Assembly (NCBI RefSeq): GCF_947039875.1
Contig: NZ_CAMRAN010000001.1
Span: forward strand, 1-64,000
DNA length: 64,000 bases
Direction: 5' to 3'
Source of the DNA: an uncultured Photobacterium sp.
Lineage (GTDB): Bacteria; Pseudomonadota; Gammaproteobacteria; Enterobacterales; Vibrionaceae
Numbering within the stretch: position 1 is the first letter of the stretch; the number at the start of each line of letters is the position of its first letter. The notes under the pieces were generated by a model. That model was given only the letters and a program-made list of their open reading frames with translations, searched no databases and was not told the origin of the DNA. Below, piece by piece: positions 61,131 through 64,000 of this stretch. A program made the position numbers and the translations under genes.

Positions 61131-62582
61131 GTGACCAGTCAAATTAACTTTATCAACGATTTGTTATGGGGATCGGTGTTGATATATTTGCTGATTGGTA
61201 TTGGCATTTATTTTACTTATCGCCTCAATTTTATTCAGTTTCGTCACTTTAAACATATGTTTTCTGTAATGAAAAATAGTCGAAAGTCAGACTCGTCGGG
61301 TATTTCATCTTTTCAAGCTTTGTGTACCAGTTTGGCGGCAAGAGTTGGCTCTGGCAATATGGCTGGGGTTGCAGTTGCCTTGACCTTAGGTGGTCCCGGT
61401 GCCATTTTTTGGATGTGGCTAATTGCGATGTTAGGTATGGCGACCGCTTTTGCAGAAAGTGCATTAGCGCAATTGTACAAAACCCGTGACGATGATGGTA
61501 ATTATCGTGGTGGCCCTGCTTATTATATGGAACGCGGTTTAGGTATGCGATGGATGGGAGTTATCTTTTCTATCTGTTTGATTATTGCCTTTGGCTTAGT
61601 TTTTAATGCGGTGCAAGCCAATTCAATCAGTCAAGCCACACATGTCGCTTTTGGATGGCAACCACAATATGTTGGCTTTGGCCTTGTGGTGTTAACGGGC
61701 ATTATTATTTTTGGTGGTCTGCGCACAATTGCACGTACAGCTGAAATTTTAGTACCGACGATGGCATTGTGTTACCTCGTATTGGCATTATTTATTATGC
61801 TGAGCAATATCGAACAGTTACCGCATATTTTGATGTTGATTTTCCGTAGTGCGTTTGGTTTTGAAGAAGCAGCCTCTGGCGCGTTAGGTTACACCATAGC
61901 ACAAGGAATGATTAATGGCTTAAAGCGTGGATTATTTTCAAATGAAGCCGGCATGGGCTCTGCCCCAAACGCTGCTGCATCGGCAACACCTTATCCTCCA
62001 CATCCTGCATCACAAGGTTATGTACAGATGTTAGGGGTGTTTATGGACACTATTGTTATCTGCTCTGCCACGGTGGCGATTATTTTAATGTCAGGTGAAT
62101 ATGAGCCACATAGCAGTATTACTGGCATTGAATTGACTCAAAAAGCCATCAGTTCCCAAGTGGGTGATTGGGGGGGGATTTTTATTGCGGTGGCTATATT
62201 CTTCTTTTCTTTTACATCACTGGTCGCTAATTATTCTTATGCTGAAACGAATTTGATATTTCTAGAGCATAATCACAAGGTGGGCTTAAATATTTTTCGA
62301 GTGGTAGTGTTATGTATGGTGATGTTTGGAGCGATGGCTGATTTACCTACTGTTTGGGCGATGGCTGATATCTCTATGGGTATGATGGCAATGATTAACT
62401 TAGCCGCGATAGTGTTACTGTCGGGGACGGTGATTAAGTTAGCGCAAGATTATAATAAGCAGTTATCGCTTGGAAAAATACCCACATTTAATCGTCAAGA
62501 TTACCCCGAATTACATGCTCAACTTGAAGCGGGGATTTGGGATGAATCGGCATCCGTTGCCGTAAAGTCAACGCGACATTAA
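61131..62582 (+). CDS. Alanine/glycine:cation symporter (AgcS/AlsT family)
   Basis: 483 residues from a GTG start with RBS AAGG 8 nt upstream; the overlapping ATG is out of frame and stops at once. About ten to eleven membrane helices. Family motifs: AARVGSGNMAGVAVALTLGG, GGPAYYMERGLG, and NEAGMGSAPNAAASA. Imports Ala or Gly with Na+. The E. coli relative yaaJ is also next to yaaA and close to thrABC, matching the order here. Exact substrate is inferred. Confidence 0.92.
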   Translation: MTSQINFINDLLWGSVLIYLLIGIGIYFTYRLNFIQFRHFKHMFSVMKNSRKSDSSGISSFQALCTSLAARVGSGNMAGVAVALTLGGPGAIFWMWLIAMLGMATAFAESALAQLYKTRDDDGNYRGGPAYYMERGLGMRWMGVIFSICLIIAFGLVFNAVQANSISQATHVAFGWQPQYVGFGLVVLTGIIIFGGLRTIARTAEILVPTMALCYLVLALFIMLSNIEQLPHILMLIFRSAFGFEEAASGALGYTIAQGMINGLKRGLFSNEAGMGSAPNAAASATPYPPHPASQGYVQMLGVFMDTIVICSATVAIILMSGEYEPHSSITGIELTQKAISSQVGDWGGIFIAVAIFFFSFTSLVANYSYAETNLIFLEHNHKVGLNIFRVVVLCMVMFGAMADLPTVWAMADISMGMMAMINLAAIVLLSGTVIKLAQDYNKQLSLGKIPTFNRQDYPELHAQLEAGIWDESASVAVKSTRH

Positions 62583-62689
62583 TGTTTGTATACCTATTAA
62601 TGAAATAGTAATAACCACGGCAGTTATATGTGGTTTTTACTCTTGATGGTGGTAGTCTAAATACGTCAGACTTTAAAGGAAAAAGCCTT

Positions 62690-63463
62690 ATGTTAATCGT
62701 GGTATCACCCGCAAAAACGTTAGATTACACCTCGCCATTAGCGACAACAACTTACACGTTACCTGAATTAACCGTTGATTCAGCTGAATTGATTGATGTT
62801 TGCCGAGATCTGACGCCGATGGATATTGCGAGCTTGATGAAAGTCAGTGATAAAATTGCCGGATTAAATGCGGCGCGTTTTGCAGAGTGGCAGCCAACGT
62901 TTACCGTGGATAATGCTCGCCAAGCGATTTTGGCATTTAAAGGTGATGTCTACACGGGCTTAGCCGCTGAAACCATGACTGAAGCACAGTTTGCCTATAC
63001 ACAGCAGCATTTACGAATGTTATCTGGGCTTTATGGCGTGTTGCGACCACTTGATTTAATGCAGCCATACCGTTTAGAAATGGGCACCCGTCTAGCGAAC
63101 CAACGTGGCAGTAATTTGTATCAATTCTGGGGCGATATTATTACCGATAAGCTTAATGTCGCTGTCGCTGAACAAGGCGATAATATTGTGGTTAATCTAG
63201 CATCTAATGAATACTTTAAAGCGGTTAAGCCTAAAAAACTCAATGCTCAATTAATTACCCCTATTTTTAAAGACTGTAAAAATGGCACTTATAAAGTCAT
63301 TAGTTTCTATGCCAAAAGAGCCCGTGGAATGATGGCTCGCTATATTTTAGATAATCAATTAACGTCTATTGCTCAGTTACAACAGTTTGATAGTGCAGGC
63401 TATTATTTTGTTGCAGCGGAATCAACATCCACTGAATTAGTGTTTAAGCGTGAACAGCAATAA
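62690..63463 (+). CDS. yaaA: Peroxide stress protein YaaA
   Basis: 257 residues from the ATG at 62690 (RBS AAAGGA 9 nt upstream), beginning [13 protein letters not shown], which matches the family start. An upstream in-frame ATG at 62630 is unlikely. Motifs [36 protein letters not shown] and [11 protein letters not shown] are present. In E. coli YaaA limits free iron during H2O2 stress and binds DNA. Regulation by OxyR is known there; no site was identified here. Confidence 0.95.
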   Translation: MLIVVSPAKTLDYTSPLATTTYTLPELTVDSAELIDVCRDLTPMDIASLMKVSDKIAGLNAARFAEWQPTFTVDNARQAILAFKGDVYTGLAAETMTEAQFAYTQQHLRMLSGLYGVLRPLDLMQPYRLEMGTRLANQRGSNLYQFWGDIITDKLNVAVAEQGDNIVVNLASNEYFKAVKPKKLNAQLITPIFKDCKNGTYKVISFYAKRARGMMARYILDNQLTSIAQLQQFDSAGYYFVAAESTSTELVFKREQQ

Positions 63464-63492
63464 TTAATGTAGCGGTAATTATTTTATGCTAA

Positions 63493-63524
63493 AAAAAGGC
63501 CAACGCATTAGCGTTGGCCTTTTT
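63493..63524. terminator. Bidirectional terminator between yaaA and srmB
   Basis: A 14-bp stem (AAAAAGGCCAACGC with GCGTTGGCCTTTTT, ATTA loop) with A and T flanks. Serves both convergent genes. Confidence 0.93.
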
Positions 63525-63550
63525 ATTTGTCTGTTTTGTAAAAGAGAAAA

Positions 63551-64000
63551 TTATGACTTAGCTTGGCTTTTTTTAGCTGCTTGTTTGATTTTCTTTTTCG
63601 CTTTCGCTTCTTTTACTTTCTTATCAACTTTTTTCTTTTTCTTGGCGGTATTAGGTTTCTTCGTTTGTGGACGTAGACCATGAATAAAGCGCTCTTGCAC
63701 TTCTTCTTTCATGTAACGGCTAATACGTTCGATCATGCCTTGGTCATGTGCTTCAACCAATGCAATAGCAGTACCTTTTTTGCCTGCACGAGCAGTACGA
63801 CCAATACGGTGTACGTAAACTTCAGCAGTACGTGGTAGGTCAAAGTTAATAACATGGCTTACATCGGGTAAATCAATACCGCGCGCAGCAACGTCGGTAG
63901 CAATGAGTACGTTCACTACACCATCACGAAAACGAGTGATCATGTTAGTACGCGCAGCTTGTGCCATTTCACCTTGAATCCAGTTACAAGGAATGCCCAT
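63551..64000 (-). CDS. srmB: DEAD-box RNA helicase SrmB, C-terminal part (cut by window edge)
   Basis: 149 residues visible; the gene continues beyond 64000. Helicase motif V ([20 protein letters not shown]) and VI ([17 protein letters not shown]) are intact, followed by a Lys/Ala-rich basic tail of about 40 residues. SLVEAHD-like ALVEAHDQ and the sequence after it resemble E. coli SrmB more than DeaD, RhlB or RhlE. SrmB assists early 50S assembly. The ATG at the window edge is probably internal. Confidence 0.88.
   Translation of the reverse strand: MGIPCNWIQGEMAQAARTNMITRFRDGVVNVLIATDVAARGIDLPDVSHVINFDLPRTAEVYVHRIGRTARAGKKGTAIALVEAHDQGMIERISRYMKEEVQERFIHGLRPQTKKPNTAKKKKKVDKKVKEAKAKKKIKQAAKKSQAKS

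Overview
The window reads as a chromosome segment of a marine gammaproteobacterium of the family Vibrionaceae, most likely Photobacterium or a close relative. The evidence is the (GlcNAc)2 (chitobiose) operon with the orphan hybrid kinase ChiS upstream, the hemL-clcA-erpA and mtnN-cbiB-btuF-yadS neighbourhoods, an arcB/arcA pair facing each other near thrABC, and AT-rich DNA. The species call is inference from gene order and protein similarity as I recall them; no search was run.

Layout. 1-960: the 3' end of an rRNA operon (two 5S genes, tRNA-Asp), then three decayed tRNA-Asp copies, each with its own terminator. 963-1349: a small membrane protein. 1.6-20.2 kb (minus strand): the complete chitobiose module, with a phosphohexomutase, GH94 diacetylchitobiose phosphorylase, GH20 hexosaminidase, glucosamine-specific kinase, GH9-family glycosidase, a five-gene Opp/Dpp-like ABC importer whose periplasmic protein is CBP, a short unknown ORF, and chiS. 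20.5-32.2 kb: housekeeping genes (rsmC, an AI-2E/PerM-family permease, a 35-residue Cys-rich membrane peptide, hemL, clcA, erpA, a LysM/M23 endopeptidase, a DedA protein, and the mtnN-cbiB-btuF-yadS group). 32.4-44.7 kb: two complete glutamate synthases of different lineages side by side. 45.2-49.4 kb: a radical SAM gene and the Arc system. 50-53 kb: an RraA-like gene, an outer-membrane barrel candidate and aceK. 53.1-58.1 kb: the thr operon with leader peptide and attenuator. 58.1-64 kb: grcA under an FNR-type promoter, nfo-ung, a short basic protein, an alanine/glycine symporter, yaaA and the 3' part of srmB.

How the genes work together. The chitobiose module takes chitin disaccharides from periplasm to sugar phosphates: CBP and the ABC importer bring them in, ChbP phosphorolyses them to GlcNAc-1-P plus GlcNAc, the mutase handles the 1-phosphate, GspK and the hydrolases handle GlcN-type sugars, and ChiS senses the ligand and switches the operon. 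ArcA/ArcB and FNR-type sites (upstream of arcA and grcA) form a redox control layer. The thr operon is controlled by Thr/Ile-sensing attenuation. mtnN, cbiB and btuF suggest linked methyl-cycle and B12-salvage functions.

No insertion sequence, prophage, CRISPR array, toxin-antitoxin or defence island was recognised. The less ordinary signals are in non-coding DNA: the rtT-like tRNA-Asp repeats at 384-957, a candidate small RNA at 44770-44941, a terminator-like structure in the arcA leader at 49502-49562, an SlmA-like site at the chitobiose promoter, and intercistronic hairpins within the chitobiose operon.
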